Made by a program: the position numbers and the translations under genes
Notes under the pieces: generated by a model
Told to the model about the DNA's origin: nothing
The model's database searches: none
The model's input: the letters and a program-made list of their open reading frames with translations, nothing else
In this document: piece by piece, positions 1-9,110 of the stretch
How the letters are laid out: every line of letters begins with the position of its first letter
Position numbering within the stretch: position 1 is the stretch's first letter
Source of the DNA: an uncultured Lachnospiraceae bacterium
Lineage (GTDB): Bacteria; Bacillota; Clostridia; Lachnospirales; Lachnospiraceae
Length of the DNA: 64,000 bases
Assembly (NCBI GenBank): GCA_910586315.1
Contig: CAJUIP010000019.1
Coordinates: forward strand, 6,954-70,953
Reading direction: 5' to 3'

Positions 1-534
1 TTTGAAAAAACTTTCTGTCTTCAACATATAACATCCACAACATACATAAGTTTTCTGCTCAAGAATATCCCAAAATAAATTTTCTTTCGATATATCCCCT
101 GTCTTTTCGTCAGCTATCTGCATCTCATCTGTCTGTTGAGCAAAATAGTACGCCAACGTCCTGACACACTGATATTGTGGATTACTCTGTAAAAATTTTA
201 CCCTTTTCGCTATGGATTCCATCTCAAGACGGTCGTCGCTGTCCGGCCAGATAAGATACTCTCCCGTCACATAAGGCAGGCCATGATTGAGCGCTGCGGA
301 AGCATTTTTGTGTTCGGCTTGTACAATACAATAGTCATAACCTTTCAATGCAAATTTTTCACGATAGCTTTCTGCGACTTGTACCGTTCCATCTTCTGAG
401 CCATCGTCAACCAGAATTACCTCAACCGATGAATAGGTCTGACGAAGCAAAGAGTCCAATATCGTTTGCAAATGGAATTCTCCGTTAAATACCGGAATAA
501 CAGCTGACACTTTATCAGATATAAATCCTTTCAT
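1..534 (-). CDS. Family 2 glycosyltransferase, partial at the window edge
   Basis: The visible 178 N-terminal residues read as a GT-A fold glycosyltransferase of family 2. There is a beta-strand opening (VSAVIPVFNG, about residues 9-18), the nucleotide-binding VDDGSEDGT segment near residue 43 and a PDSDDR sequence near residue 99 that supplies the acidic metal/UDP-sugar-binding residues. An SD sequence (AAGGAACAGAG) precedes the ATG, which fixes the start. The C-terminus runs off the left edge, so acceptor specificity cannot be judged. It is the last visible gene of the long minus-strand polysaccharide locus, 21 bases after the ABC transporter gene, so transfer of a sugar onto a surface polymer or its lipid carrier is the likely role (inference). 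Confidence 0.85.
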   Translation of the reverse strand, partial: MKGFISDKVSAVIPVFNGEFHLQTILDSLLRQTYSSVEVILVDDGSEDGTVQVAESYREKFALKGYDYCIVQAEHKNASAALNHGLPYVTGEYLIWPDSDDRLEMESIAKRVKFLQSNPQYQCVRTLAYYFAQQTDEMQIADEKTGDISKENLFWDILEQKTYVCCGCYMLKTESFFK

Positions 535-555
535 CTCTGTTCCTTTTTTATAAAA

Positions 556-2262
556 CTATTTCATTTTAACAAATCCCATATTTTCTATTTTGTACACCAT
601 ATCACATTCCTTTGCCAGATTCATGTGATGCGTTGCTATCAATAATGTTTTGTTTCCCCGCATCTGTCTTATAGAATCGATTACCGCTTTTTCTGTTTCC
701 ATATCCAATGCGGCAGTCGCTTCATCCATAACCAGAAGATCAAATTCTTTATATAAAGCTCTCGCCAGCGCGATCCTTTGGCGCTGTCCTCCGGAAATTT
801 CCGTTCCATTTTCTCCTATTAATGTTTGAATTCCATCCGGCATCTTCTCAATATCTTCCCACACCTGAGCGCATTTTAAACATTCCACCACTCTTCTTTG
901 ATCTATTTCATCTTCTCTTGCAAAAAAAACAACATTATTAAAAATGGACTCGCCATTTAAGTATATTGTCTGCGGAATATAACTTACGACATCTCCTATA
1001 TTGGCTCTGCACATTCCTTTTCCATCCTTGCCGGTTACAGTATTATAATCATCATATAAAATGCTTCCCGACTGCGGCGTTAAAAGCCCAAGAAGCAGAT
1101 CAAGGAATGTTGTTTTTCCCGCGCCTGAAACTCCCATAATTGCAATCGAGGCACCGGACGGAATTGTGATACTGGCATCTCGGAATATATCTTCTCTCCC
1201 ATTATAAGAGAAGGTAAGGTTCCTGACATAGATTCCTTTCCGAAATGTCAACTCTTTTTTTCTGACCTTTTCCGCTTCCTTTTCCGCTTCTTTAATTTCC
1301 GAATATCTGGTCATTCCCTCCTTCAATACTTCATAAGATTTCTGCGAAAATTTTATATCGTTCCATCCGATTACAATATTGTTCGCTATCGGAATCATTT
1401 TAACTATCATCGTAAAATATATTATCATTGGTGCCAGAAAAAAATTCATATCTTCTTCCGTATTTCCCAGAAAATATGCCAATACAATAAATACTACTAT
1501 CATAACAGAATCTTGCACGATGATACCAATTAAACTTTTTTTATATTGAAATTTCTTTTGTACCTGTGTATACTTTTTTTCAGCATGGCAGTATTTTTTT
1601 AAAACTACGGAAGAAGTATCGGCAATTTTCATTTCTTTAAAATTCCCATAGGCAATTGCAATCTGTGCATTTGCTTTAATCGTATATCTTCTGGATTTCT
1701 CACCATAGGCTTGTATTTGATCCCGGTAATAATAAAACATTCCAAACATAAACATTGCAAGCACCACGCAGCTTACAATCCCAAGCCATTTTGATGTATA
1801 TACCATAACAACAAAATATCCTGTCAAAATAAAACAGCTAATCCAAATGCCGATACTGGTTTCAATAATATTCATACAGTTTTTCGCGTCATCACGTACG
1901 GAAGCAATCGCCTGAATCGAGTTTTTTTGGTTATGATGCAGCAGATCTTCTTTTAGAATCAACTCGCACAATTTTTCAGATAATTTCTGACATCCATTAA
2001 ACAGAAAACGATTATGAATTCTGCATTTATATAGATCAAAAAATCCCTTCAAAACAGATATCATACCCATGCATAAAGTAAATATAGCGATTTCTTTTGT
2101 TCTCTGTGGTTCGCGCATTGCGATATTGATAATATAATTCATCACAAAAAAACTAAAAAGGTCGATAAGCGGACTGATAAAGTCCACTGCCGCCAAAACT
2201 TTCCAGAGTCTTTGCTCTTCCTTTTCTAAGATTCCTGTTAAAAACCGAAACATTTCCGCCAT
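556..2262 (-). CDS. ABC transporter, fused permease and ATPase (exporter type)
   Basis: This is a half-transporter with an N-terminal transmembrane domain (about residues 20-310) and a C-terminal nucleotide-binding domain (about 335-568). The ATPase shows Walker A GVSGAGKT (377-384), a Q-loop in SYIPQT (near 431), signature SGGQ (490-493), Walker B LLVMDE (509-514) and the switch His in IATHH. It should homodimerise in the membrane. I chose the ATG at 2262 because AGAGGAAAACAG lies just upstream; an in-frame ATG at 2280 is the alternative. It sits between pyruvyl-transferase genes and a GT2 gene, so export of a lipid-linked glycan or another surface component is plausible. The substrate cannot be read from sequence; peptide or lipid export is equally possible. 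Confidence 0.85.
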   Translation of the reverse strand: MAEMFRFLTGILEKEEQRLWKVLAAVDFISPLIDLFSFFVMNYIINIAMREPQRTKEIAIFTLCMGMISVLKGFFDLYKCRIHNRFLFNGCQKLSEKLCELILKEDLLHHNQKNSIQAIASVRDDAKNCMNIIETSIGIWISCFILTGYFVVMVYTSKWLGIVSCVVLAMFMFGMFYYYRDQIQAYGEKSRRYTIKANAQIAIAYGNFKEMKIADTSSVVLKKYCHAEKKYTQVQKKFQYKKSLIGIIVQDSVMIVVFIVLAYFLGNTEEDMNFFLAPMIIYFTMIVKMIPIANNIVIGWNDIKFSQKSYEVLKEGMTRYSEIKEAEKEAEKVRKKELTFRKGIYVRNLTFSYNGREDIFRDASITIPSGASIAIMGVSGAGKTTFLDLLLGLLTPQSGSILYDDYNTVTGKDGKGMCRANIGDVVSYIPQTIYLNGESIFNNVVFFAREDEIDQRRVVECLKCAQVWEDIEKMPDGIQTLIGENGTEISGGQRQRIALARALYKEFDLLVMDEATAALDMETEKAVIDSIRQMRGNKTLLIATHHMNLAKECDMVYKIENMGFVKMK

Positions 2263-2285
2263 TCTGTTTTCCTCTGACATATATA

Positions 2286-3401
2286 TTATCTTTCAAATAA
2301 TTTTACCACTATCTTGAATGGCATAATTTTATAAAGCATCATAAATCCCCGCCTCCACTTATTCGGCATAGCCGGCTCTGATAATTTTGGCTGCAATATC
2401 TCTTCCTTTCCACATGCAAACCATCTTAACTCGCCTTTTATCTCTTTCCATACTTCTTTACCAAGTTCTGAATGTATGATTACCGCAGATGTTCCCATGC
2501 CGTCATCCATATCCGGCCGAATCTGCCTTATTCCCCAAAAATCTCCAATTGTAAAATCGCTTCGTCTGTTTACTGTGCAAAACCTGCATTTATAACAAGA
2601 TGGACGCAGAATATAATTTTTAAAGTACATTTTACAATAAATATTTATGGAAAGGAAATCTACATATTCTTTTCCATTTATTATGTAAGAGCACATATGG
2701 CCGTTATCTCCGTTCCTTTTATCCCGAAAGGAGAAATCTGTCATCTTCCCTCCATGCCTGCGTTCCAGATATTTCACATAATCTTCCCATATACCAGGAG
2801 ACGGAACCCCGTAGCAAATCAAATCAACAACAATAAGTTTTTCATATTTCTGATTCAAAAATCGTATAAGCGCATCTGCCTGGCAGGGCGTTCCGCTAAA
2901 CAATACCCACCTGTTTTCCTGAAGATTTTTCTTTATTCTTCTGTATACCCCTTCCATATTGCTTTGAACGTATTTTGTTCTCTTAATACTTTTCAGATGC
3001 CCCGGTTCTTCTATTTCCTTATGAAACACCTGCATTCTCTCATCATAACCTGCGCCATATACGATACCCTTTCGCTTCATTACATACTGCGCCAACACAG
3101 AAAAGGCCCCGCCTGATGAACTGGAATACCGTATCTTATCCTCTTTTGCCTGTACTCCCAAATATAAATTCTTGCTTTTAAACAATTTGTCATGCTTTAT
3201 TGGACATACCTGTTCACATCCTCCGCACTTTATACAAATCTGGTCATTCACTTTCGGATAAGGAAATCCTTCACAATCTTTTACCATTGTAATTGCCTTT
3301 TTCGGACAAATATCCATACAGGCTCCACAGCCGCAGCATAATTCCTTTTTTTGAAATAATTTCATACGCTCTTTTTTAAGAAACTCACTCCTACTCAACA
3401 T
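2286..3401 (-). CDS. Coenzyme F420 hydrogenase/dehydrogenase beta-subunit-like iron-sulfur protein
   Basis: The N-terminus carries two 4Fe-4S ferredoxin motifs: C22-C25-C28-C32 followed by Pro, and C56-C59-C62-C66 followed by Pro. The rest (about 75-371) matches the FrhB/FdhB-type domain, with the FSGTPCQADAL and DLICYGVPSP segments and a later Cys cluster (CYKCRFC). Proteins of this architecture are repeatedly encoded beside polysaccharide pyruvyl transferases. Here the gene overlaps the upstream pyruvyl transferase gene by 11 bases, so the two are translationally coupled and probably act together. Its reaction in glycan pathways is not established; a flavin-linked redox step is an inference. 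The start could also be the ATG at 3365, after AAGAGCGT. Base composition is A/T-rich like the neighbouring genes. Confidence 0.82.
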   Translation of the reverse strand: MLSRSEFLKKERMKLFQKKELCCGCGACMDICPKKAITMVKDCEGFPYPKVNDQICIKCGGCEQVCPIKHDKLFKSKNLYLGVQAKEDKIRYSSSSGGAFSVLAQYVMKRKGIVYGAGYDERMQVFHKEIEEPGHLKSIKRTKYVQSNMEGVYRRIKKNLQENRWVLFSGTPCQADALIRFLNQKYEKLIVVDLICYGVPSPGIWEDYVKYLERRHGGKMTDFSFRDKRNGDNGHMCSYIINGKEYVDFLSINIYCKMYFKNYILRPSCYKCRFCTVNRRSDFTIGDFWGIRQIRPDMDDGMGTSAVIIHSELGKEVWKEIKGELRWFACGKEEILQPKLSEPAMPNKWRRGFMMLYKIMPFKIVVKLFER

Positions 3402-4500
3402 TTTCCCGTAAAAATTGTTTGGCTGTCCTGATACTCAGTTCCATCCGTTCCTCAACATTATCCCAATCAATTTTATTATCTATCTCTACTTTTTTTCCAT
3501 CCTGATACAATCTGTTTTCCAGCCCATACCAATTCAAAAGATTCGTTATCCTTTCCCCGACATGGCTATGTTGAAATGCAACAAATTTTTTCTGATAAAT
3601 AATACTAAACGCTGTCATATGAAAAGAATTCGTTACTACAAACTTTGCCTTATGAATATATCCTAAATACTCGGATGGTCCCACCGTGCGGTCCACTTTA
3701 AAGCCTTCATCCTCCATATCAATTCCATTCTCAATTTTAATTACGGGTAGTTCATAACTCCAGGATAATTCTTTCACGTAATTTAACAACTTATCATTTT
3801 TCTCTGTTATACATACAACAATATATCCTTCTTCATCCGGTAGTTTTTCAATCTTCTCCCATCTCTTTCTTTTCAATAAAAAAACCGGATCAGGAACCGC
3901 CGGAACATCGTTGGCATAAAATTGTCTGATGTACGGAATTGAAGATTCTTCTCTGACAGAAATACTGTCCACATATTTAATTAATTCTGAAAACTCTTTA
4001 TTATATTTTTCGGAAAGACATACGCCGCCTATGCTGGCCGCATAGGCAATCACCTTTTTTTTGTTTCTATTTTTAAAGGCGCCGAAGTATACTCTTCTTA
4101 ATCCACACGTAATATCGGGATTCCAAATTTGATCGCTTCCAACAATATAAGATTGGTACGGCAAACATTTTAACTGAAATGTGAATAAAGCCTTTGTTTG
4201 CCTTTTTTCGATCAGATACTTTTTCCTAAACCGTTTCATATTAGACCTTTGTTTGAAAAAGGAGAGTCCTCTTTTTAAATGATTTCTCCATCCATAAAAT
4301 CCCCATTTTAAACTGTGTAATACGCTTTCTGTCGGTATATAAGGAATCCACCGATACCTTCCTGTCATAAAAGGCGGTTCATAATTGACAATCTCAACAT
4401 CCATTCCCTTTTCCACTAAATAGTATTTCAGACCGTATGCCTGCAGCATTGCCCCGCAGTTATCTGCACAATGAAACGTTAAAATTCCCACTTTATTCAT
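3391..4500 (-). CDS. Polysaccharide pyruvyl transferase family protein
   Basis: The 369-residue protein has the family's hallmark opening (TFHCADNCGAMLQAYGL), a central VGSDQIWNPD segment near residue 131, and a C-terminal VTNSFHMTAFSIIYQKKFV segment. The family transfers pyruvate from phosphoenolpyruvate to sugar hydroxyls to make ketals on surface polysaccharides, which adds negative charge; some members act on other acceptors. The start has a GGGGAG SD. It is 29 bases downstream of the DUF1919 gene and overlaps the iron-sulfur partner gene. Together with DUF1919, the ABC protein and GT2 it forms an A/T-rich decoration module at the distal end of the Pel-like locus. Confidence 0.88.
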   Translation of the reverse strand: MNKVGILTFHCADNCGAMLQAYGLKYYLVEKGMDVEIVNYEPPFMTGRYRWIPYIPTESVLHSLKWGFYGWRNHLKRGLSFFKQRSNMKRFRKKYLIEKRQTKALFTFQLKCLPYQSYIVGSDQIWNPDITCGLRRVYFGAFKNRNKKKVIAYAASIGGVCLSEKYNKEFSELIKYVDSISVREESSIPYIRQFYANDVPAVPDPVFLLKRKRWEKIEKLPDEEGYIVVCITEKNDKLLNYVKELSWSYELPVIKIENGIDMEDEGFKVDRTVGPSEYLGYIHKAKFVVTNSFHMTAFSIIYQKKFVAFQHSHVGERITNLLNWYGLENRLYQDGKKVEIDNKIDWDNVEERMELSIRTAKQFLRENVE

Positions 4501-4529
4501 GACTATCTCCCCTAGAAACAGGAAACTCT

Positions 4530-5165
4530 TTATTCCTCCACCATATGATTCAAAAATTCTACATAGTCAAAATCGTCCAGATACCTTCTCTTTAAAAGCT
4601 GATTTTTAAAATCTGTAATAATCCCCAGTTCCCCCTTCTCTTTAAACCTCTTCATGCAATATGTCGATGAAAATTCTGGATACTCTTTATATGTAAAAAT
4701 TACTTTATTTTTATACGGCAATTCTTCAAAATTCTTAATTGTTTCATAGGTACATCCATCCCTCTCTGACCCGACAATAAAAATATTATCCCAGTTTATT
4801 CTTTTCTTTCTTTTCTCCCATTTCGATTTGCCTTCGCAAAAACTAACATAGTGTATAAAGTATATTTTTATATCGCCCAATATGCCTACCGGGCATTTTG
4901 CCTCCTCCTTTGCCTCCACCAGTTCCTGTTCCATATACCATTTAAGATTTTTTACCATTTTAACAAAATCATTCATTTCTATGCTTAGATTAACGGTAGG
5001 TGTGAGATAAGGTATTCCCAAATCATGATACATAAACATTCCGCTGCAATTCGAAGCTATAATGGACACATTCTTATTTTTTAATCTGTGCTGTTTCCTT
5101 TTCTTATAGCATGCCCACTCTTCTTCTCTGCATGTATGAAATATAGATAGAATAAAATTTACCAT
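4530..5165 (-). CDS. DUF1919 family protein, putative polysaccharide biosynthesis
   Basis: The 211-residue protein fits DUF1919, a family found in capsule and exopolysaccharide clusters with no settled reaction. Visible family features are the SIIASNCSGMFMYHDLG segment (about residues 34-50), then YLTPTVNLSIEMNDFVK, and a late IVGSERDGCTYETI segment. There is no signal peptide or membrane segment, so it is probably cytoplasmic. The start is supported by AAGGAAGGAACA directly upstream. It lies between a gutted glycosyltransferase gene and the pyruvyl transferase gene, in the same orientation. A transferase acting on a lipid-linked or nucleotide-linked sugar is an inference from context only. 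Confidence 0.78.
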   Translation of the reverse strand: MVNFILSIFHTCREEEWACYKKRKQHRLKNKNVSIIASNCSGMFMYHDLGIPYLTPTVNLSIEMNDFVKMVKNLKWYMEQELVEAKEEAKCPVGILGDIKIYFIHYVSFCEGKSKWEKRKKRINWDNIFIVGSERDGCTYETIKNFEELPYKNKVIFTYKEYPEFSSTYCMKRFKEKGELGIITDFKNQLLKRRYLDDFDYVEFLNHMVEE

Positions 5166-5212
5166 TGTTCCTTCCTTATTGCTTTTATATCTCCCCTGAA
5201 GGCATATCTTTT

Positions 5213-5571
5213 TTACTCTAATATAACATCAACCCATCTATTAACAATCACTTTAAGGTCTAAATCTTTACTCCTTTCCACGCTTTTCTGCATATAATGC
5301 ATTCTTTTTTCATCATCTCCCAGCAACATCACAATTGCATCTGCCATCTTTTTTTCTGCCGGCTCAAGCGCTTCTTTCCTCCGATATTTTTGTCCGCTGC
5401 AAACAGGAATTAAGATACCATATTCCCTTTATATGGATAGTGAATGCACTCTTTATTATTTACTAATATATCAACCTGCCAATTATCAGGGAAATGGGTT
5501 ACTATATTAGATAACGTTCGTTCCGCCCCTCCCCCTTCTAAAGTCGAAATTACGAATAGCACTTTATTCAT
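5213..5571 (-). pseudogene. Glycosyltransferase family 4 gene with an internal deletion
   Basis: Reading from 5571, about 48 codons give a typical GT4 N-terminus (MNKVLFVISTLEGGGAERTL, on to YPYKGNMVS) and then hit TAA. In a different frame the next stretch reads YGILIPVCSGQKYRRKEAL and continues through AEKKMADAIVMLLGDDEKR to a stop at 5213. That is the C-terminal end of a GT4 protein, from the point where the family usually has a G-[IV]-L-[VI]-P loop. The 250 or so codons between them, including both donor-binding motifs, are missing. The start codon overlaps (ATGA) the restored stop of the upstream glycosyltransferase gene. The product cannot be an enzyme. Confidence 0.8.
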
Positions 5572-5626
5572 TTCCTGTATTCCTTCAATAAAATTTTACG
5601 CCATTGTAAGTTTTCCATCTCCTGAT

Positions 5627-6826
5627 TCATATAACAAAATCCCTGCCATTTGTCTGCATTTCCTGTGATATCTCTCTGCTCTTTGCCATCCGCCCCAGTT
5701 TTTTCCTCTTCCCCTCATTCTCCAGAAGCCCCTCAATACTGTCTGCGACCGCCTGAGGGGTAAGTTCACAGAGTACTCCGTCCTCGCCGTCTGTAATCAG
5801 TTCCCGGTTCCCGCCGCAGTCAGACGCAACAATTGCACATCCCAGTATCTGAGCCTCCTGAATTGCGATGCTTTTCCCTTCAAAACGGGTTGCATGCACA
5901 TAAATGTCGGCCTGTGCATAATAGGGATACGGATTTTCCACTGCGCCTAACAACAGAAAATCTTCTTTCAGTCCAAATGCATCAATCATCTTTTCCAGAC
6001 GTTTTCTCTGCTCTCCCTCCCCAAGTACATACCATCTTATCTTCCGGCCTGACCTTTTTAATATCGACATGGCCTCTATCGCAATATCATAAGCCTTGTG
6101 ATACGTCAGCCTGCCTACAGTCAGCAGTCTCATTCCATCAAAATTATCTGAAAATCCCCCTTTTTCTTTCGCCCGAAGACAAATCATATCCCGATCTATG
6201 TAAGTATGAAAGACAAAAACCTTCTCTGCATATTCCGGATAAAATGCCTGGAAATGTCTTTTGGCCTCCTTGGAAACCGTAAAAATCTTTTCAAACTGTT
6301 TCCAGCATCCCTGGTCCATACTTTTTGTGTATCCCGCCCTCTGATAGTCCGTATGAATCACTGCCACTTTACGCTTTGCCCTTACATAATCGGCCACATA
6401 GTAAGCCGATCCTCCTTCCATCCAGGCCACTGCCAGATCAAACTCCGTCTCAAAACGCCTTGCTCCATCAGAAAGCACACGCCAGAACAGCTTGCTTGGC
6501 TGAACTCTTTTCTCTTTCACCATGTCCGCAAAGCTTCGGATGATACTCCGCAGTTTTCCCCACCAGGCTCCATGAAACCAGAATGCACAGAAAACGGTTA
6601 CTGCCATTCTCCACCTCCCCTGCCTCGTCAGCACTGACAAATGACTCATAGATGGATTCAGGACTTTGACATACGCCGGGAGCCTGTCCGCTAACTCCCC
6701 CTGCCCCATAAGCACATAAAGAGAAATTTCATATTCCGACTGATTTATTTTTTTTAAAAAATCCAGAAGAGCGGTCTCTGCCCCTGCCCGTCCCATGGTA
6801 TTGATCACAAAAAGAATCTTTTTCAT
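5627..6826 (-). CDS. Glycosyltransferase family 4, probably frameshifted near its 3' end
   Basis: The protein has the GT-B layout: N-terminal acceptor domain (KKILFVINTMGRAGAETALL) and a C-terminal donor domain with LLTVGRLTYHKAYDIAIEAM (about 233-252), VLGEGEQRKRLE, and the GT4 signature EGKSIAIQEAQILGCAIVAS with following DCGGNRE. The final 15 or so residues (SREISQEMQTNGRDFVI) look unnatural. With one extra base near 5682-5684 the frame would continue through KEQRDITGNADKWQGFCYM and NQEMENLQWRKILLKEYRK to a stop at 5568, which overlaps the ATG of the next gene (ATGA). So the gene appears to have lost one base; the truncated protein keeps all catalytic motifs and may still work. The role is addition of a sugar during polysaccharide assembly; the sugar is unknown. 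Confidence 0.85.
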   Translation of the reverse strand: MKKILFVINTMGRAGAETALLDFLKKINQSEYEISLYVLMGQGELADRLPAYVKVLNPSMSHLSVLTRQGRWRMAVTVFCAFWFHGAWWGKLRSIIRSFADMVKEKRVQPSKLFWRVLSDGARRFETEFDLAVAWMEGGSAYYVADYVRAKRKVAVIHTDYQRAGYTKSMDQGCWKQFEKIFTVSKEAKRHFQAFYPEYAEKVFVFHTYIDRDMICLRAKEKGGFSDNFDGMRLLTVGRLTYHKAYDIAIEAMSILKRSGRKIRWYVLGEGEQRKRLEKMIDAFGLKEDFLLLGAVENPYPYYAQADIYVHATRFEGKSIAIQEAQILGCAIVASDCGGNRELITDGEDGVLCELTPQAVADSIEGLLENEGKRKKLGRMAKSREISQEMQTNGRDFVI

Positions 6827-6895
6827 ATCCCCTATATGTCATCCCTCTCGCTTTGTTTTCGATACGCTACCTCATAGCCGGAAGTACTTTTATCC

Positions 6896-9100
6896 CTATT
6901 CGGCCCTTAGATTATACTGCCTCCCTCCATCCTGCCTGAAATAGTAGCAGACAAACGCATCATCCTCATAATATATTTCCATATTTTCCGGATAACGCTT
7001 TTCCATTTCCTGGCACCAGGCATACGCCTTTGCTTCCAGAATCGTGCGTGCCGGCAGCCTTGTATAAGAAAACCACGGATCCTCGTAAACAATCATGTCT
7101 TTTTCAGCCTCTTCTTCTGATATCTCAGAAACATTGATTTCCGGCGCCTGTGCCGCCCCCGTATCCGGATATTTGTTCGAGTATTTGTCCCAGTAGATAT
7201 CCTTATATTTGGCCTTGGCTAACCATGACGGCCCTTCAAAAAAATAGGCCTGGGCATACTGCAGCGGTTTTTTCTCAACAAAGAAAAAGGCGTGTTCCGG
7301 TGCGAATGTATATTCTTCCTCTTCTATATTTGATACAAATGTCAGCAGTTCTTCATGCCATCCATATTCAATCACCGGATACAATTCATCCGTCGGTGCA
7401 ACGACCACATAGCTTTTTTTCGGAAATTCTTCGATAATTTTGTTCGTCGTTTCCACTGCCGCATTGTATCTTGTCAATTCAAAAAATAAATATCCGTGAA
7501 AATGCCCTGTTGCGATTGTCAGCCCATAAATCCCGACAACAGAAAACAAGGATACGGCTTTCATCATTGTTACATTCTTGAAAAACCGGCTGAATATGGA
7601 AAACAAAACATCCACAGGTATCATCACAAGCGCCATGATCATAAAATGCCCCGTCGAACAAAAGCGGGAATCCGATATCAGCTCTAAATACCCTAATCGC
7701 GGCGCCGCATAAAGCAGCACAAACAAACATGTAAATAAAAGTAACGGAGGATATCCGGCGCATATGTTTCTCAGCCAGGACAGAGATTTTTTCCGCACAG
7801 TTTTTTTCCTGGAAAGCCAGCACAATCCGCTTCCCCCTGCTGTTATTAAAAGAATGATACATGCCCCTGTTTTCCCATAAAGCTCTGCGTATCCCTCCGT
7901 ATAGATTCCTTCCGCCAGTTCTAAAGAAGTGACCAGAATCGGCTTCCTCCTTCTCTCTGAGGAATCTTTTTTCTCCAATGCCCTGGTCTCTTCACCGCTC
8001 ATAGCTCCCACTGCCCAGTTTATAGAATCGTTAAAAGGCTTTCCCGATGCGATAGCCCCTGTCATAGGAAGCACAGAGATGATACATGCACACAAAGCAG
8101 ATATAGCGAGTGGAACAAAGTATTCTTTTGAAAACAGTCTTTTATACCGGAATACTGCAAAGGAACCGCACAAAACAAAGGCCATAAGAACGATATAAAA
8201 ATGGATCGACATGGCCGCTGTTAATGACATCAGAAACAAAAAAAGATTTTCATCCCGGCAATATTGTAAAAGCTTCTTTTTTGTCACGGTTTTGTGGTCA
8301 TTCTTTAAATAGCGGACTAAATATAAGGCGCACAAAAACTGTGTATGAAGTCCAAACTCCAGCGGAAGCGTAATCTGCAGACGGAATATACTGTAAACCA
8401 GATCTGCACTGACAACATCCAGCGTCAAAAACAACGTTAAGGCAAGAAGCGGCGTATACCGCCAGTGAAAGATCTCCCGCATCAGCAAATACCCGGAAAG
8501 CAGGAATACTGCCACATGGATCCCCTGCAAAAACAGCAGGCAGCTGAACACCCGAATCCCAAACAGTACATGCAGACAATACACAAAACAATGCATTGCC
8601 TCCGGATACACGCCGCCGGAAAAAATCTCCCCTTCCTTCAGGCCGTATATCCAGGCATGGTGGGTATATAAATCCCCAAATCCATACGAATGTACCTGAA
8701 ATCCGCCATAAGAAAAATACAGGATGCCAAACAGCAAAAGAGCGGCAAGAACCATATATTCCCCTCTGTTTTCACGGAATTCCCACCAGGCCTCTTTTAT
8801 ACGGAAGGCCAGAGACGAAACGGTAAAAGAATGCTGCAGAATCATCTTAATCATCGCAGCGAAAAAAGTTCCGTAAAACAGAAGAACGATCACCTGGGGC
8901 CGGAGAATATGAAGGAATCCCAGTACTAAAACTACAATACTGCCAATTACAATTGGCACCGTCACACAAAAGCCAAACCAGTATGTCCTGCTTTTTCCTT
9001 TTAAATGTCCGAAAAACACAACGGAAGGCCAGAGAAACAGGAAACACAAATATCCCAAAAGCACTTTTCCGTATTCTGCTATCCAATACCACATCTCCAT
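6896..9100 (-). CDS. Large polytopic membrane protein of unknown function
   Basis: About 734 residues. The first 560 or so contain roughly a dozen hydrophobic segments; the last 170 form a soluble, acidic and aromatic-rich domain. The layout resembles membrane glycosyltransferases of the GT-C kind or YfhO-like proteins: acidic residues occur in a loop after an early membrane segment (SYGFGDLYTHHAWIYG), a position where GT-C enzymes have catalytic acids. No family-specific motif is clear, so I call no function. The ATG at 9100 follows AGGTGTTCAG; a longer form from 9139 would overlap the DUF4956 gene. It lies between DUF4956 and GT4 genes in the exopolysaccharide operon, consistent with sugar transfer or polymer handling at the membrane. 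Confidence 0.7.
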   Translation of the reverse strand: MEMWYWIAEYGKVLLGYLCFLFLWPSVVFFGHLKGKSRTYWFGFCVTVPIVIGSIVVLVLGFLHILRPQVIVLLFYGTFFAAMIKMILQHSFTVSSLAFRIKEAWWEFRENRGEYMVLAALLLFGILYFSYGGFQVHSYGFGDLYTHHAWIYGLKEGEIFSGGVYPEAMHCFVYCLHVLFGIRVFSCLLFLQGIHVAVFLLSGYLLMREIFHWRYTPLLALTLFLTLDVVSADLVYSIFRLQITLPLEFGLHTQFLCALYLVRYLKNDHKTVTKKKLLQYCRDENLFLFLMSLTAAMSIHFYIVLMAFVLCGSFAVFRYKRLFSKEYFVPLAISALCACIISVLPMTGAIASGKPFNDSINWAVGAMSGEETRALEKKDSSERRRKPILVTSLELAEGIYTEGYAELYGKTGACIILLITAGGSGLCWLSRKKTVRKKSLSWLRNICAGYPPLLLFTCLFVLLYAAPRLGYLELISDSRFCSTGHFMIMALVMIPVDVLFSIFSRFFKNVTMMKAVSLFSVVGIYGLTIATGHFHGYLFFELTRYNAAVETTNKIIEEFPKKSYVVVAPTDELYPVIEYGWHEELLTFVSNIEEEEYTFAPEHAFFFVEKKPLQYAQAYFFEGPSWLAKAKYKDIYWDKYSNKYPDTGAAQAPEINVSEISEEEAEKDMIVYEDPWFSYTRLPARTILEAKAYAWCQEMEKRYPENMEIYYEDDAFVCYYFRQDGGRQYNLRAE

Positions 9101-9110
9101 ATCTGAACAC

